A DNA stretch of 64,000 bases, taken from the NCBI RefSeq assembly GCF_036226685.1, contig NZ_CP109009.1:8087501-8151500 (forward strand), given 5' to 3'. The stretch's first letter is position 1. Every line of letters begins with the position of its first letter. Positions 36,884 to 45,805 of the stretch are shown one piece after another. The translations under genes were made by a program, and so were the position numbers. The notes under the pieces are model-generated. The model saw only the letters and a list, made by a program, of their open reading frames with translations. It searched no databases and was not told the origin of the DNA. The DNA is from Streptomyces sp. NBC_00690 (lineage in GTDB: Bacteria > Actinomycetota > Actinomycetes > Streptomycetales > Streptomycetaceae).

Positions 36884-38044
36884 TCAGAGGTCATCGGCGA
36901 TCAGGATCCGCGCCGCGGCGGCGGTGCCGAGCAGCCCGACACCGGTGATCACGAAGATGCCACCCGTCCCGATGCTGCCGGTGAATGCGCTGAGGACGAC
37001 AGGGATCACGGACTGGCCGACGCGGTTGCCACTCAGGCGCAGGGCGAGCCAGGTCGACGTCGTCCCGGCCGGGGCGGCGGCGGTCACGATCGACATCGAA
37101 AGTGGTTGACCGATCCCGAGGGCGAATCCCGCGATGGCGAGGAGGATCCCCGCGACGACGACCGGTGCGGGAACGGCCAGGGCCGCCACTGCTGCGCCCG
37201 CGACGATCGTGGAGACGTACGCGAGCCGGGTCCGCCCCACTCGGGTGGCCAGGCGCGCAAGCCCCAGCCGCGAGAGCATCGTTGCCGCCGCCCGCACGGC
37301 GAGCAGCACACCGATGGTGGCCGACGGGATCTCCCGTTCCACCCCGAGGGCTGGAAGGTAGACCTGGATCAGGTCGACCGCCGCCAGCACGAGCATGCTC
37401 AGCAACATCGCACCCGTCATGGTGCGCCGAGTCGTCCGCGGGACGCGGAGGGCGGATTTCAAGGAGTGCTGGCTGCCCAGGCGCTGGTCGGCGTTCCGCG
37501 GAGGCGAAAGCAGTCCGGTCACGGCCAGCAAGCCCACACACGTGGCCGTGTAGATGCCGAAGAGGACGCCGGTGTCCGGGAGCACCGCGCTTCCACCGAC
37601 GGCCGCCAGCACCAGCGGGGCCGCCGCCTGCCCCAGGGACCCCACGAAGGTGTACGTACCGAAGGCGGAGTCCAACCGCTCTCGCCCGAGTTCGGCAACG
37701 AGCGTCTGCTGACCCACGATCGCGAGGAGGTGCCCGAGACCGATGACGGCATTCCAGATCAGCAGGCTCGCCAGGCTCTCGGACCAGAAGTGGATCCCGA
37801 GCCCCGCCCCCGTCATCAGCACACCGCCGATGACGAGGCTCAGCCTGACATGACCGCGATCGTTCCACCGCCCGATGGACACGGCCACCACGAGTGGTAT
37901 GAGCGCGAAACTCGCCGCGATGAGACCCACCATCTGCGGATCCACACCCAGCTCGATCGCACGGTAGGCCGAGGTCGGCCGCACGATGTAAGCGGCGAGC
38001 TGGATGAGGAACGCATGGCACAGGAGGGCCGCAGGGGCTCTCAA
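36884..38044 (-). CDS. MFS transporter coupled to the Tct genes
   Basis: 386 aa with about twelve transmembrane helices in two halves and the cytoplasmic loop '[14 protein letters not shown]' matching MFS motif A. TTG 38044 overlaps the TctA stop (TTGA), making it the fourth cistron of the tctCBA operon. An MFS pump is unusual after tctA. It may export a product or co-substrate of the tricarboxylate pathway encoded on the other side of the regulator. No better start lies before the first helix. Confidence 0.85.
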   Translation of the reverse strand: MRAPAALLCHAFLIQLAAYIVRPTSAYRAIELGVDPQMVGLIAASFALIPLVVAVSIGRWNDRGHVRLSLVIGGVLMTGAGLGIHFWSESLASLLIWNAVIGLGHLLAIVGQQTLVAELGRERLDSAFGTYTFVGSLGQAAAPLVLAAVGGSAVLPDTGVLFGIYTATCVGLLAVTGLLSPPRNADQRLGSQHSLKSALRVPRTTRRTMTGAMLLSMLVLAAVDLIQVYLPALGVEREIPSATIGVLLAVRAAATMLSRLGLARLATRVGRTRLAYVSTIVAGAAVAALAVPAPVVVAGILLAIAGFALGIGQPLSMSIVTAAAPAGTTSTWLALRLSGNRVGQSVIPVVLSAFTGSIGTGGIFVITGVGLLGTAAAARILIADDL

Positions 38045-39591
38045 CGGTCCGAGGACTCCCGGACGTCGGGAACCTCATCTTCGAGGGCGGTCTCGGTGGC
38101 AACGGCGCTGCGCCTCGGCCTGCGGAGGAGGAAGCCTCCGACCAGGACGGTGGCCAGCGTCAAGTACACGACGATCGTGAACGGCGTCGACACGAGGGTT
38201 GAGATGTCACCCCCGGCGATGTCGAGTGCCCGTCGCAGCTGGACCTCTGCCAGGGGGCCGAGGATCGCGCCCACGATCATCGGTGAGACCGGGAAGCCGA
38301 ACCGGCGCATGAGATAGCCGGCGAGACCGAAGAAGAGCAGTACTCCCACGTCGAACGCGCTGCCGTTCACGGCATAGGTGCCGAGCAGTGCGAAGACCAT
38401 GATGCCGGCGAACAGATAGGGCTTGGGAATCTTGAGGATCTTCACCCAGAGCCCGATGAGCGGCAGGTTCAATCCGAGCAGGATGACGTTCGCGATGAGC
38501 AGGCTGGCGATCAGACCCCAGACCAGCGCCGACTGGGTCTCCAACAGCTGAGGACCGGGCTGGATGCCGTACTGCTGGAAGGCGACGAGGATGACGGCTG
38601 CCGTGGCGGACGTCGGGATGCCGAGCGTCAGCAGCGGGACGAGGGTACCGGCGGCATTGGCGTTGTTCGCCGCCTCCGGTCCGGCCACTCCCTCGATCGC
38701 GCCCTGTCCGAACTCCTTCGGGCGCTTCGACAGCTTGCGCTCAAGGGTGTACGAGAGGAAGGTCGGGATCTCGGAACCGCCCGCGGGGATCACACCGAGC
38801 GGGAACCCGATGGACGTTCCACGCAGCCAGGGTCGCCAGGCGCGCCCCCAGTCCTCGCGGGACATCCAGTGCTTGCCCTTCTTCACCTGCATGACGTCGA
38901 AGCGGCTCGACACCTGGTGTGCCGCTACGTAGAGCACCTCGCCCAGGGCGAACAGGGCGACGATGAGGACGACCGTGTCGATGCCGTCGAGCAGGGACAC
39001 CTGCTCGAAGGTGAGGCGCTGCTGACCGCTCTGGAAGTCGAGTCCGACGAGCCCGACGGTCAGGCCGAGCGCCATCGAGATGAGCCCGCGCAGCGGTGAG
39101 CTGCCGACGAGCGCGCTGACGGTGAGGAAGGCGACGACCATGAGCGCGAAGTAGTCCTGGGCGCCCAGCTTGATCGCCACCTCGACCATCCACGGCGCGA
39201 AGAACGCCAACAGCAGGGTGGCGATGGTGCCCGCGATGAACGATCCGATGGCTGCGGTGGCCAGTGCCGCGGCCCCGCGGCCCTTTCGTGCCATCTTGTT
39301 GCCGTCGATGGCGGTGATGACCGACCCGGACTCGCCGGGGGTCTTCAGAAGGATCGCCGTGGTCGATCCGCCGTACATGGCGCCGTAGTAGATGCCGGCG
39401 AACATGATGAACGCGCTGGCCGGCTCCAGTCCGTACGTCATCGGCAGGAGGAGGGCGATCGTCAGCGCCGGGCCGATGCCCGGCAGGACGCCGATCAGCG
39501 TTCCGACGATGGTGCCGATCAGTGCGAACAGCAGGTTCTCAGGGGTGACGGCGAGCGAGAGCCCGTGCAGAAGTCCTTCCCAGCCCGACAT
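38041..39591 (-). CDS. tctA: Tripartite tricarboxylate transporter, large permease TctA
   Basis: 516 aa, about twelve transmembrane helices. TctA signatures are '[63 protein letters not shown]' near the N-terminus and '[36 protein letters not shown]' in the middle. It forms the ion-driven channel that accepts substrate from TctC. Its ATG shares one base with the TctB stop, and its stop overlaps the start of the MFS gene, so translation of the set is coupled. Confidence 0.95.
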   Translation of the reverse strand: MSGWEGLLHGLSLAVTPENLLFALIGTIVGTLIGVLPGIGPALTIALLLPMTYGLEPASAFIMFAGIYYGAMYGGSTTAILLKTPGESGSVITAIDGNKMARKGRGAAALATAAIGSFIAGTIATLLLAFFAPWMVEVAIKLGAQDYFALMVVAFLTVSALVGSSPLRGLISMALGLTVGLVGLDFQSGQQRLTFEQVSLLDGIDTVVLIVALFALGEVLYVAAHQVSSRFDVMQVKKGKHWMSREDWGRAWRPWLRGTSIGFPLGVIPAGGSEIPTFLSYTLERKLSKRPKEFGQGAIEGVAGPEAANNANAAGTLVPLLTLGIPTSATAAVILVAFQQYGIQPGPQLLETQSALVWGLIASLLIANVILLGLNLPLIGLWVKILKIPKPYLFAGIMVFALLGTYAVNGSAFDVGVLLFFGLAGYLMRRFGFPVSPMIVGAILGPLAEVQLRRALDIAGGDISTLVSTPFTIVVYLTLATVLVGGFLLRRPRRSAVATETALEDEVPDVRESSDR

Positions 39592-40127
39592 CAGAGGACC
39601 CCTTCCAGGACGCCGGCGGCCAGCGAGATGCCGAGGGCGCGCGTGAAGACGAGATACACGACGACGGACAGCACGACGGCTATGCCCGCCGACTTGAGGT
39701 GGCTACGAGCCCCGAGGGCCCATGCCGTGAGCCAGAACGCCAGGGCGGAGACGATGATGTAGCCGAGGGTCTCGACGCCGGCTATGAAGATCAGCACGGC
39801 GCCCACACAGACGGCGAGGGGAACCCACCTGGTGCTGCGGACGTCGACGTCGCCTTCTGCCGCGTCGGCCTCACCGCGCTTGCCGCGCGCGACTTGAATG
39901 CCGAGAGCCACGGAGAGTGCGATCAGCAGTACGCCGACGACCTTGGGCATGAAGCCGGCTCCGACGCCCGATGCGGACGTTGAGGTCGCCTGCCCGAGGC
40001 CGTCGAGCAGTGTGACAACCCCGATGGCGAGAAGCCCGGCGGTCACGGCCCACTCGCCCAGTGCCACACCTCGGTGGTCGCGGGGCTGGGCCGAGGAGGG
40101 CTCGGGTGTTGTCGGGTGGGTGCTCAT
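39591..40127 (-). CDS. tctB: Tripartite tricarboxylate transporter, small permease TctB
   Basis: 178 aa, four hydrophobic helices ('[21 protein letters not shown]', '[21 protein letters not shown]', '[33 protein letters not shown]'). This is the TctB pattern with the '[10 protein letters not shown]' family element. ATG 40127 is preceded by GAAAGGC; the frame is open to 40184. It sits between tctC and tctA. Confidence 0.92.
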   Translation of the reverse strand: MSTHPTTPEPSSAQPRDHRGVALGEWAVTAGLLAIGVVTLLDGLGQATSTSASGVGAGFMPKVVGVLLIALSVALGIQVARGKRGEADAAEGDVDVRSTRWVPLAVCVGAVLIFIAGVETLGYIIVSALAFWLTAWALGARSHLKSAGIAVVLSVVVYLVFTRALGISLAAGVLEGVL

Positions 40128-40153
40128 GGGTGTGCCTTTCTCACGCCGAGGTG

Positions 40154-40182
40154 GTGGGTGCCCGCGCACGGCGGGCACCCAC
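40154..40182 (-). terminator. Intercistronic stem-loop between tctC and tctB
   Basis: Perfect 12-bp stem (40154-40165 with 40171-40182), 5-base loop, starting 13 bases after the tctC stop. Such hairpins often stabilise or enrich the binding-protein part of an operon transcript. Confidence 0.7.
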
Positions 40183-40195
40183 AACGAGGTTCAGT

Positions 40196-41203
40196 TCACT
40201 TCTTGGACAGGCCGAGGTCGTCGAGGACACCCTGGACCCGGGTGTTCTCCTCCTTCAGCCACGTCGCGAACTCGTCACCGGCGATGAAGTTGTCGTTCCA
40301 GGCGTTCTTCTTGAGCGTGTCCTTCCAGCTCTGCGAGGCGTGCAGGTTCTTGAGTGCCTCGCTGTACTGGGTCTTGAGCGCGTCGCTCACACCGCCCGGT
40401 GCCATCACCGAGCGCCAGTTCTGGAACTCAAGGGTCTTGTCCACGTCGGTCGCGGTCTGGGCGAACTTGACCCCTTCGATCTGCTCCAGCGACGAGATGA
40501 GGAGGCCGTTCATCTTGCCCTCCTTGATCTGCGCGGAGAACTCGCTGAGGCCCGAGACACCTGCCTGGACCTTGCCACCGAGGATGGCCGTGGTCGCCTC
40601 GCCGCCACCGCTGTAGGGGACATAGTTGACGTCGGCGGGCTTGACTCCGTAGTGCTTGGCGAGCAGGCCGATGAAGATGTGGTCGGCGCTGCCGGCGGAG
40701 CCTCCGGCGATGGAGACCGCCTTCGGGTTCTTCTTGATCGCTGCGAAGAGGTCATCGATGGACTTGTAGGGCGAGTCCTTCGGCGTGACGATGACCTCGT
40801 ACTCGCCCATGATGCGGGCGAGAGGCGTGAGGTCGTCGAGGGTCACGTTGGTGCCGTTGCTTATGACACCGCTCATCATGGCCAGGCCCGAGGCGATCCA
40901 GAGGTCCTCCTTGCCCTTCTGCGGCGCGACCTGCGCGAGGGCGACGGTGCCCGAGGCACCCGGGACGTTCTTGACCTCTGGAGACTTCGCCAGCTTCTCG
41001 GTTCTCAGCGAGTCCTGGACTGCGCGGGCGGCCTGGTCCCAACCGCTGCCTGGTGCTGCGGGTGCGATTATCTCAAGTCGGTTGAGCGCCTGAGGCTTCT
41101 TGTCGGCCTTGGCCTTCGTGCCTGAGGAGCTGTCGTTGCTGCCGCATGCGGTGAGGGCAAGGACAGCGACCGCTGTGGTAGCGGCGATGCGGGTGAGCTT
41201 CAT
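40196..41203 (-). CDS. tctC: Tripartite tricarboxylate transporter, binding lipoprotein TctC
   Basis: 335 aa lipoprotein with lipobox 'LTACG' and a Bug/TctC-type binding domain ('LEIIAPAAPGSGWDQAARAVQDSL', 'VKNVPGASGTVALAQVA', 'SIAGGSAGSADHIFIGLLAKHYGV', 'NYVPYSGGGEATTAILGG'). It captures a tri- or dicarboxylate outside the cell. The M start at 41203 has AAGG at good spacing; an in-frame ATG at 41212 is too close to it. It is divergent from the GntR gene, with two palindromic operators in the gap. Confidence 0.93.
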   Translation of the reverse strand: MKLTRIAATTAVAVLALTACGSNDSSSGTKAKADKKPQALNRLEIIAPAAPGSGWDQAARAVQDSLRTEKLAKSPEVKNVPGASGTVALAQVAPQKGKEDLWIASGLAMMSGVISNGTNVTLDDLTPLARIMGEYEVIVTPKDSPYKSIDDLFAAIKKNPKAVSIAGGSAGSADHIFIGLLAKHYGVKPADVNYVPYSGGGEATTAILGGKVQAGVSGLSEFSAQIKEGKMNGLLISSLEQIEGVKFAQTATDVDKTLEFQNWRSVMAPGGVSDALKTQYSEALKNLHASQSWKDTLKKNAWNDNFIAGDEFATWLKEENTRVQGVLDDLGLSKK

Positions 41204-41249
41204 GGGAGACATCCTTGTCTCTGCGACGGGAGCGTCTGGAGAAACGGAA

Positions 41250-41257
41250 TGTATACA
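41250..41257. promoter_or_regulatory. GntR operator, tctC side
   Basis: TGTATACA perfect palindrome 47 bases upstream of the tctC start. It shares the GTATAC core with the site at 41323. Confidence 0.65.
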
Positions 41258-41322
41258 GACTGCGGGGTACCCACAAGAGTTTCCCGGTACTTTGTGCTCG
41301 CCTCGTGACCCACAATCAACTC

Positions 41323-41332
41323 GTGTATACAC
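41323..41332. promoter_or_regulatory. GntR operator, regulator side
   Basis: GTGTATACAC perfect 10-bp palindrome, 8 bases before the GntR ATG. It is placed to repress its own start. Confidence 0.7.
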
Positions 41333-41340
41333 TCCGCCCT

Positions 41341-42063
41341 ATGTTGACCACTTCCTCCACTGCCGCAGGACGTGCATATACTCAGCTGCGGTCGGAGATC
41401 CTCGACGGCGACTTGCCACCGGGCGCCCCCCTCTTAGAGGTGGAACAGTCCGCGCGCCTTGGGGTCTCCCGCACACCGGTTCGCGAAGCGCTTCGCAGAC
41501 TGGCCGCGGAAAGCCTCGTCGAGCCGTCGGGAAAACGAGGTCTCGTCGTCACGCAGGTCGCCGAACACGACGTGCGAAGCCTCTTCGAACTGCGTGCCTG
41601 CCTTGAGGCACAAGCAGCCCAACTCGCCGCCGTACGCGGCAAACCCGCGCTCTTCGCGGCCTTCGAGTTCCAGTTCACGCAGTGGCACGGTCACCTCCGT
41701 GGTTCAACAGTCTCCGACGAGCAGGTGAGCGACTACTACGCGCTCATCAGCCGCTTCGACGAGGCCATCTACAAGGCGACGGAGAACTCCTTCCTCGTCG
41801 ATGCGGTCGAGAACCTTCGGACCCACATCACTCGTGTACGTCGCATGGCAGGCCACTCCCAGGCCAGGCTCGAAGCGTCCGCCTCGGAGCACGCGCTCAT
41901 CGCGCGGGCCATCTCCCGGGGCGACGCGGCGCTCGCGCTGCACGCCACGCACGTTCACCTTCACAACAGTTTTGAGCACTTCCGCCAGTCCTGGCGTCCC
42001 GACGACCGGGACGCGATCGAGGAACACAACAGCCCCACCACAACAACGGAGACACCACGATGA
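41341..42063 (+). CDS. GntR-family (FCD/FadR-type) regulator
   Basis: 240 aa. GntR winged helix ('[50 protein letters not shown]') plus an FCD ligand domain that usually binds a small carboxylate through a metal ('[13 protein letters not shown]', '[28 protein letters not shown]', giving the Asp/His set). A TTA codon occurs near residue 30. ATG 41341 has no ribosome-binding site and may be leaderless. The stop overlaps the PrpD-family start (ATGA). It likely senses a tricarboxylate intermediate and controls both arms of the locus. Confidence 0.92.
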   Translation: MLTTSSTAAGRAYTQLRSEILDGDLPPGAPLLEVEQSARLGVSRTPVREALRRLAAESLVEPSGKRGLVVTQVAEHDVRSLFELRACLEAQAAQLAAVRGKPALFAAFEFQFTQWHGHLRGSTVSDEQVSDYYALISRFDEAIYKATENSFLVDAVENLRTHITRVRRMAGHSQARLEASASEHALIARAISRGDAALALHATHVHLHNSFEHFRQSWRPDDRDAIEEHNSPTTTTETPR

Positions 42064-43577
42064 GGAACCATCTCGTCCGATCCCACCGCAGCGAGGAGAA
42101 CCTCCCCCGGGAGGAGCAGCTGGCCTGGAAGATGGCGCAGATAGCCACGGACCCCGTCGAGGTCACGGACTCGGCCGTCGAGATGATCGTCAACCGGGTC
42201 ATCGACAATGCGGCAGTCGCAGCCGCCTCCATCGGCCGCTCGGCCCCTTCCTCGGCGCGTGCGCAGGCGTTGTCACACACCCCGAGCCGTGGTGGCGTTG
42301 GGTCCACCCTCTTCGGACTGGGGTCGGACGTCCGCACGGGCCCCGAGTGGGCGGCGTACGCCAACGGGGTCGCCGTGCGCGAGCTCGACTACCACGACAC
42401 CTTCCTCGCTGCGGACTACTCGCACCCCGGTGACAACATCCCATCGGTCCTCGCCGTCGCTCAGCACGTCGGCAAGGACGGACGTGCGCTCGTCCGCGGT
42501 ATCGCAACGGGCTACGAGCTCCAGATCGACCTCGTGCGCGCCATCAGTCTGCACAAGCACAAGATCGACCACATCGCGCACCTCGGCCCGTCGGCCGCTG
42601 CTGGCATCGGAACGCTGCTCGACCTGTCCACCGAGGTGATCTACCAGGCCATCGGTCAGGCGCTGCACACCACGACGACCACGCGGCAGTCCCGCAAGGG
42701 TGAGATCTCGTCCTGGAAGGCGTACGCGCCCGGGTTCGCCGGCAAGCTCGCGGTCGAGGCCGTGGACCGGGCGATGCGCGGAGAGACGAGCCCGGCCCCG
42801 ATCTACGAGGGTGAGGACGGGGTCATCGCCTGGCTCCTCGACGGTCCGGACGGCCGTTACGAGGTGCCGCTCCCCGGTGCGGGCGAGCCCAAGGAAGCCA
42901 TTCTGCTCAGCTACACCAAGGAGCACTCGGCGGAGTACCAGGCGCAGGCGTGGATCGACTTGGCGCGGAAACTGCTTCGCGAGTACCCCGACGTGGCGGA
43001 TCCGGCCAAGGTCGAGAGCATCGTCGTCCACACCTCGCACCACACGCACTACGTCATCGGCTCGGGTGCCAACGACCCGCAGAAGTACGACCCGAACGCC
43101 TCGCGTGAGACGCTCGACCACTCACTGCCCTACATCCTCACCGTCGCACTGCAGGACGGGCGCTGGCACCACGTCGACTCGTACGCCACCGAGCGGGCCA
43201 CACGTGCCGACACCGTTGCGTTGTGGCAGAAGATCACCACCGTCGAGGACCCGGTGTGGACGCAGCGCTACCACGCGGGCGGCGACAGCCAGTCCTACGG
43301 CGGGCGCATCGTTGTGCAGCTCGTCGACGGCCGCACGGTCGAGGACGAGATCGCTGTTGCGGACGCACACCCCGCCGGAGCCCGCCCCTTCGCCCGGGAG
43401 AACTACATCGAGAAGTTCCGCACCCTCGCGACACCCGTGCTGGGAGAGGTCGAGGTGAAGCGGTTCCTCGACCTGGCGCTGCGGCTTCCGGAGCTCGGGG
43501 TGGACGAGGTGCGCGAATTGACCTTCGTAGCCCAGGCGGGGCAGCTGCCCTCCGCGGGCCGACCCGGAATCTTCTGA
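42060..43577 (+). CDS. prpD: MmgE/PrpD family dehydratase
   Basis: 505 aa, full length for 2-methylcitrate dehydratase. Conserved blocks are '[13 protein letters not shown]'-type N-terminus, '[35 protein letters not shown]' (catalytic Asp/His region), '[22 protein letters not shown]', '[27 protein letters not shown]' and '[15 protein letters not shown]'. PrpD dehydrates 2-methylcitrate to methylaconitate, and relatives act on other hydroxy-acids. Translationally coupled to the regulator and 10 bases from the PrpB gene. No citrate synthase (PrpC) is present, unlike classical propionate operons. Confidence 0.9.
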   Translation: MRNHLVRSHRSEENLPREEQLAWKMAQIATDPVEVTDSAVEMIVNRVIDNAAVAAASIGRSAPSSARAQALSHTPSRGGVGSTLFGLGSDVRTGPEWAAYANGVAVRELDYHDTFLAADYSHPGDNIPSVLAVAQHVGKDGRALVRGIATGYELQIDLVRAISLHKHKIDHIAHLGPSAAAGIGTLLDLSTEVIYQAIGQALHTTTTTRQSRKGEISSWKAYAPGFAGKLAVEAVDRAMRGETSPAPIYEGEDGVIAWLLDGPDGRYEVPLPGAGEPKEAILLSYTKEHSAEYQAQAWIDLARKLLREYPDVADPAKVESIVVHTSHHTHYVIGSGANDPQKYDPNASRETLDHSLPYILTVALQDGRWHHVDSYATERATRADTVALWQKITTVEDPVWTQRYHAGGDSQSYGGRIVVQLVDGRTVEDEIAVADAHPAGARPFARENYIEKFRTLATPVLGEVEVKRFLDLALRLPELGVDEVRELTFVAQAGQLPSAGRPGIF

Positions 43578-43587
43578 GGAGCCAGCG

Positions 43588-44490
43588 ATGCTCTACACGA
43601 CTCGAACCGATGCGGAAAAGCGCCGATCCTTCCGCGAGCGGCTCGCCTCCGGTGAGCTGCTGCGACTGCCGGGAGCCTTCAACCCGCTCTCGGCGCGGCT
43701 CATCGAGCGCCGCGGCTTCGACGGCGTCTATGTGTCGGGGGCAGTGCTCAGCGCCGACCTCGGCCTTCCGGACATCGGGCTGACGACACTGACCGAGGTC
43801 GCGGGGCGCACGCGCCAGATCACGCGCGTCACCGACCTCCCCACGCTCGCCGACGCCGACACCGGATTCGGTGAGCCGATGAACGTCGCGCGCACCATCC
43901 AGGAGCTTGAGGATGCCGGCCTCGCGGGCGTGCACATCGAAGACCAGATGAACCCGAAGCGCTGCGGCCACCTCGACGGCAAGCAGGTCGTCGACGCCGG
44001 GACGGCAGGGCGGCGGATTCGGGCGGCCGTCGACGCCCGGCGCGACGCCAACTTCCTCATCGTGGCCCGTACGGACGTACGCGCGGTCGATGGGTTGGAC
44101 GCGACGATCGATCGGGCGCGGCAGCTGGTGGACGCCGGGGCGGACGCGATCTTCCCGGAGGCGTTGCGAAGCTTGGACGAGTTCGCCCAGGTGCGCGCCG
44201 CGATCGACGTACCGATCCTCGCGAACATGACTGAGTTCGGCAAGAGTGAGCTGTTCACCACCGATCAGTTGCGGGACGTCGGGGTCAACATTGTGATCTG
44301 GCCCGTCTCACTGCTGCGCATGGCCATGGGAGCGGCGGACCGGGGCCTGACCACACTGCTGGAACAGGGTTCACTGACGAATGAACTCGATGCGATGCAA
44401 CACCGGCGTGACCTGTACGACCTCGTGGACTACGAGAGCTACAGCCGCTTCGACTCCACCGTCTTCAACTTCCAACTGGAGGCGGACTGA
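43588..44490 (+). CDS. prpB: Methylisocitrate lyase family protein (PrpB)
   Basis: 300 aa isocitrate lyase/PEP mutase fold. It has 'LPGAFNPLSARLIERRGFDGVYVSG', 'PTLADADTGFGEPMNVARTIQELEDAGLAGVHIEDQ', the catalytic loop K124-R-C126-G-H128 and 'LIVARTDVRAVDGLDATIDRA'. The Cys in KRCGH marks lyase activity, so it should split 2-methylisocitrate to pyruvate and succinate, or a close analogue. It is the last gene of the GntR-PrpD-PrpB unit, convergent with a small membrane-protein gene 12 bases away. Confidence 0.93.
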   Translation: MLYTTRTDAEKRRSFRERLASGELLRLPGAFNPLSARLIERRGFDGVYVSGAVLSADLGLPDIGLTTLTEVAGRTRQITRVTDLPTLADADTGFGEPMNVARTIQELEDAGLAGVHIEDQMNPKRCGHLDGKQVVDAGTAGRRIRAAVDARRDANFLIVARTDVRAVDGLDATIDRARQLVDAGADAIFPEALRSLDEFAQVRAAIDVPILANMTEFGKSELFTTDQLRDVGVNIVIWPVSLLRMAMGAADRGLTTLLEQGSLTNELDAMQHRRDLYDLVDYESYSRFDSTVFNFQLEAD

Positions 44491-44502
44491 CCAGCACCCC
44501 GC

Positions 44503-44844
44503 TCATGGTGCGGTCGCCAGCACCGCCCCCGCAGCAACCACCGTCCCCGTGAGATGCAGCAGGGTGAGGGGCGGGCGGACGCGCTGGCTCCAGTGGAACC
44601 GCTGTGGCGCGAAAGAGGCGAGGAGTCCGGCCGTGGCGCTGACCGCGAACGCCGCCCAGGCGAGGTGTTCCAGTGCACGCGGAGGGTTGCCGCAGTCGTC
44701 CGTCAGACTGCACTGCGGGAGCATCACGAGGATCGCGAGGACGTACACCGGGGCCAGGCTCACCAGCCCGATCCTTGCTGTGCGCCGCCACCGCTGATCG
44801 CGGGTACGGGGGGGTGACTGCGACGTGGTTTCGTCCATGGCCAT
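44503..44844 (-). CDS. Small hypothetical membrane protein
   Basis: 113 aa with three hydrophobic helices ('IGLVSLAPVYVLAILVMLPQC', 'LAWAAFAVSATAGLLASFA', 'LTLLHLTGTVVAAGAVLATAP') and a polar N-terminus. The start is ATG 44844 or 44838, and neither has a clear ribosome-binding site. The much longer open frame upstream is Arg/Pro-rich and probably non-coding. Function unknown. Confidence 0.6.
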   Translation of the reverse strand: MAMDETTSQSPPRTRDQRWRRTARIGLVSLAPVYVLAILVMLPQCSLTDDCGNPPRALEHLAWAAFAVSATAGLLASFAPQRFHWSQRVRPPLTLLHLTGTVVAAGAVLATAP

Positions 44845-45252
44845 CAGTGGGCCACGGGCGGGCTGCCTCCGGTATCCGTACGAATACTCATTCGAGGAGC
44901 CGGAACCAGAGCGAGTTTCGGTCCGGCCGAGCCGAGGTCTGGCTTGGTCCATACGGAGCTCGCGTTGGTCTGCCCTGGTCCTGGGTTGGTCTGTAGGGGC
45001 CTGGCGTTGGGCTGTACGAAGCCTGGGCCGATCAGGATGTGGACGGTGGATTGACCACAGGGGGTTCGGTGGCCTGGACAGGAGGGTGCGTGGATGGGCG
45101 GCGTCGGCGGCACTCGCCACGGCGGGATTCGGAATCCACCGGCTTCGGAACCACCGTGAGACGGTGGCCCTGTCGGCCTGCGTCCTGTTCTTCGCCCGTC
45201 TTCTCCAGCTCGGAGACGGGCGTCGTGTGACCCGTTGTCCTAGAGTCGGGGC
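44845..45252. other. Intergenic region
   Basis: 408 bp without a supported gene. It is unusually rich in the word ttggtct/ctggttggt (44940-45010), a slippery-looking low-complexity patch. Frames on both strands are open but lack starts or recognisable content. Confidence 0.4.
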
Positions 45253-45720
45253 ATGAGTACGCCCCACCGCGCCAGCCGAGTGATCGCCGCACCACCGGCG
45301 GCTGTGTACGACGCCCTCCTCGATCGGGCGTCCCTTGAGGCATGGCTACCACCGGACGGGATGAGTGGGCGGATCGAACGATGGGATCCACGGCCCGGCG
45401 GTGGATTTCAGATGGTCCTCACCTATCTCGACCCGTCCGACAACCCCGGCAAGACGTCGGATGCCACGGACATCGTCGACATCGAGTTCGCCGACATGGT
45501 GCCGCTCAAGCGCGTGGTGCAACGGGCGGTGTTCGAGGCCGACGACCCGTCATTCGCGGGCACGATGACGATGACCTGGGATCTTGCCGCCACCGCCAAC
45601 GGGACCGAGGTGGCCGTCACTGCCACGGACGTACCGCCCGGCATCGACCAGACGGTCCATGAGTCCGGCCTCGCCTCCTCACTGGCCAACCTGGCCTCGT
45701 ACCTCGAAGCGGGCGATTGA
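45253..45720 (+). CDS. SRPBCC (AHSA1-like) protein
   Basis: 155 aa single-domain hot-dog/helix-grip protein ('RVIAAPPAAVYDALLDRASLEAWLPPDGMSGRIERWDPRPGGGFQMVLTY', 'VVQRAVFEADDPSFAGTMTMTWDL', 'VAVTATDVPPGID'). It matches the activator of Hsp90 ATPase homologue 1-like family, which in bacteria binds small lipophilic ligands. Stand-alone gene. Confidence 0.88.
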   Translation: MSTPHRASRVIAAPPAAVYDALLDRASLEAWLPPDGMSGRIERWDPRPGGGFQMVLTYLDPSDNPGKTSDATDIVDIEFADMVPLKRVVQRAVFEADDPSFAGTMTMTWDLAATANGTEVAVTATDVPPGIDQTVHESGLASSLANLASYLEAGD

Positions 45721-45805
45721 GCCGACCGCGCTCCCCATAAGGACTCCGCTAACGCGTGGCGTGCTAGGTCGTGTTGGAGAAGTGGCTGACGTACGGCCAC
45801 GACGG

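Noticed and set aside
36503..38317. 604-codon plus-strand frame across ridA and the MFS gene
   Set aside because: Arg/Gly/His-rich, no recognisable motif, and antisense to clear membrane-protein coding sequence.
44845..45267. Long upstream extension of the small membrane protein at 44503
   Set aside because: Arg/Pro/Thr-rich, crosses the promoter of the neighbouring SRPBCC gene and has no start context.
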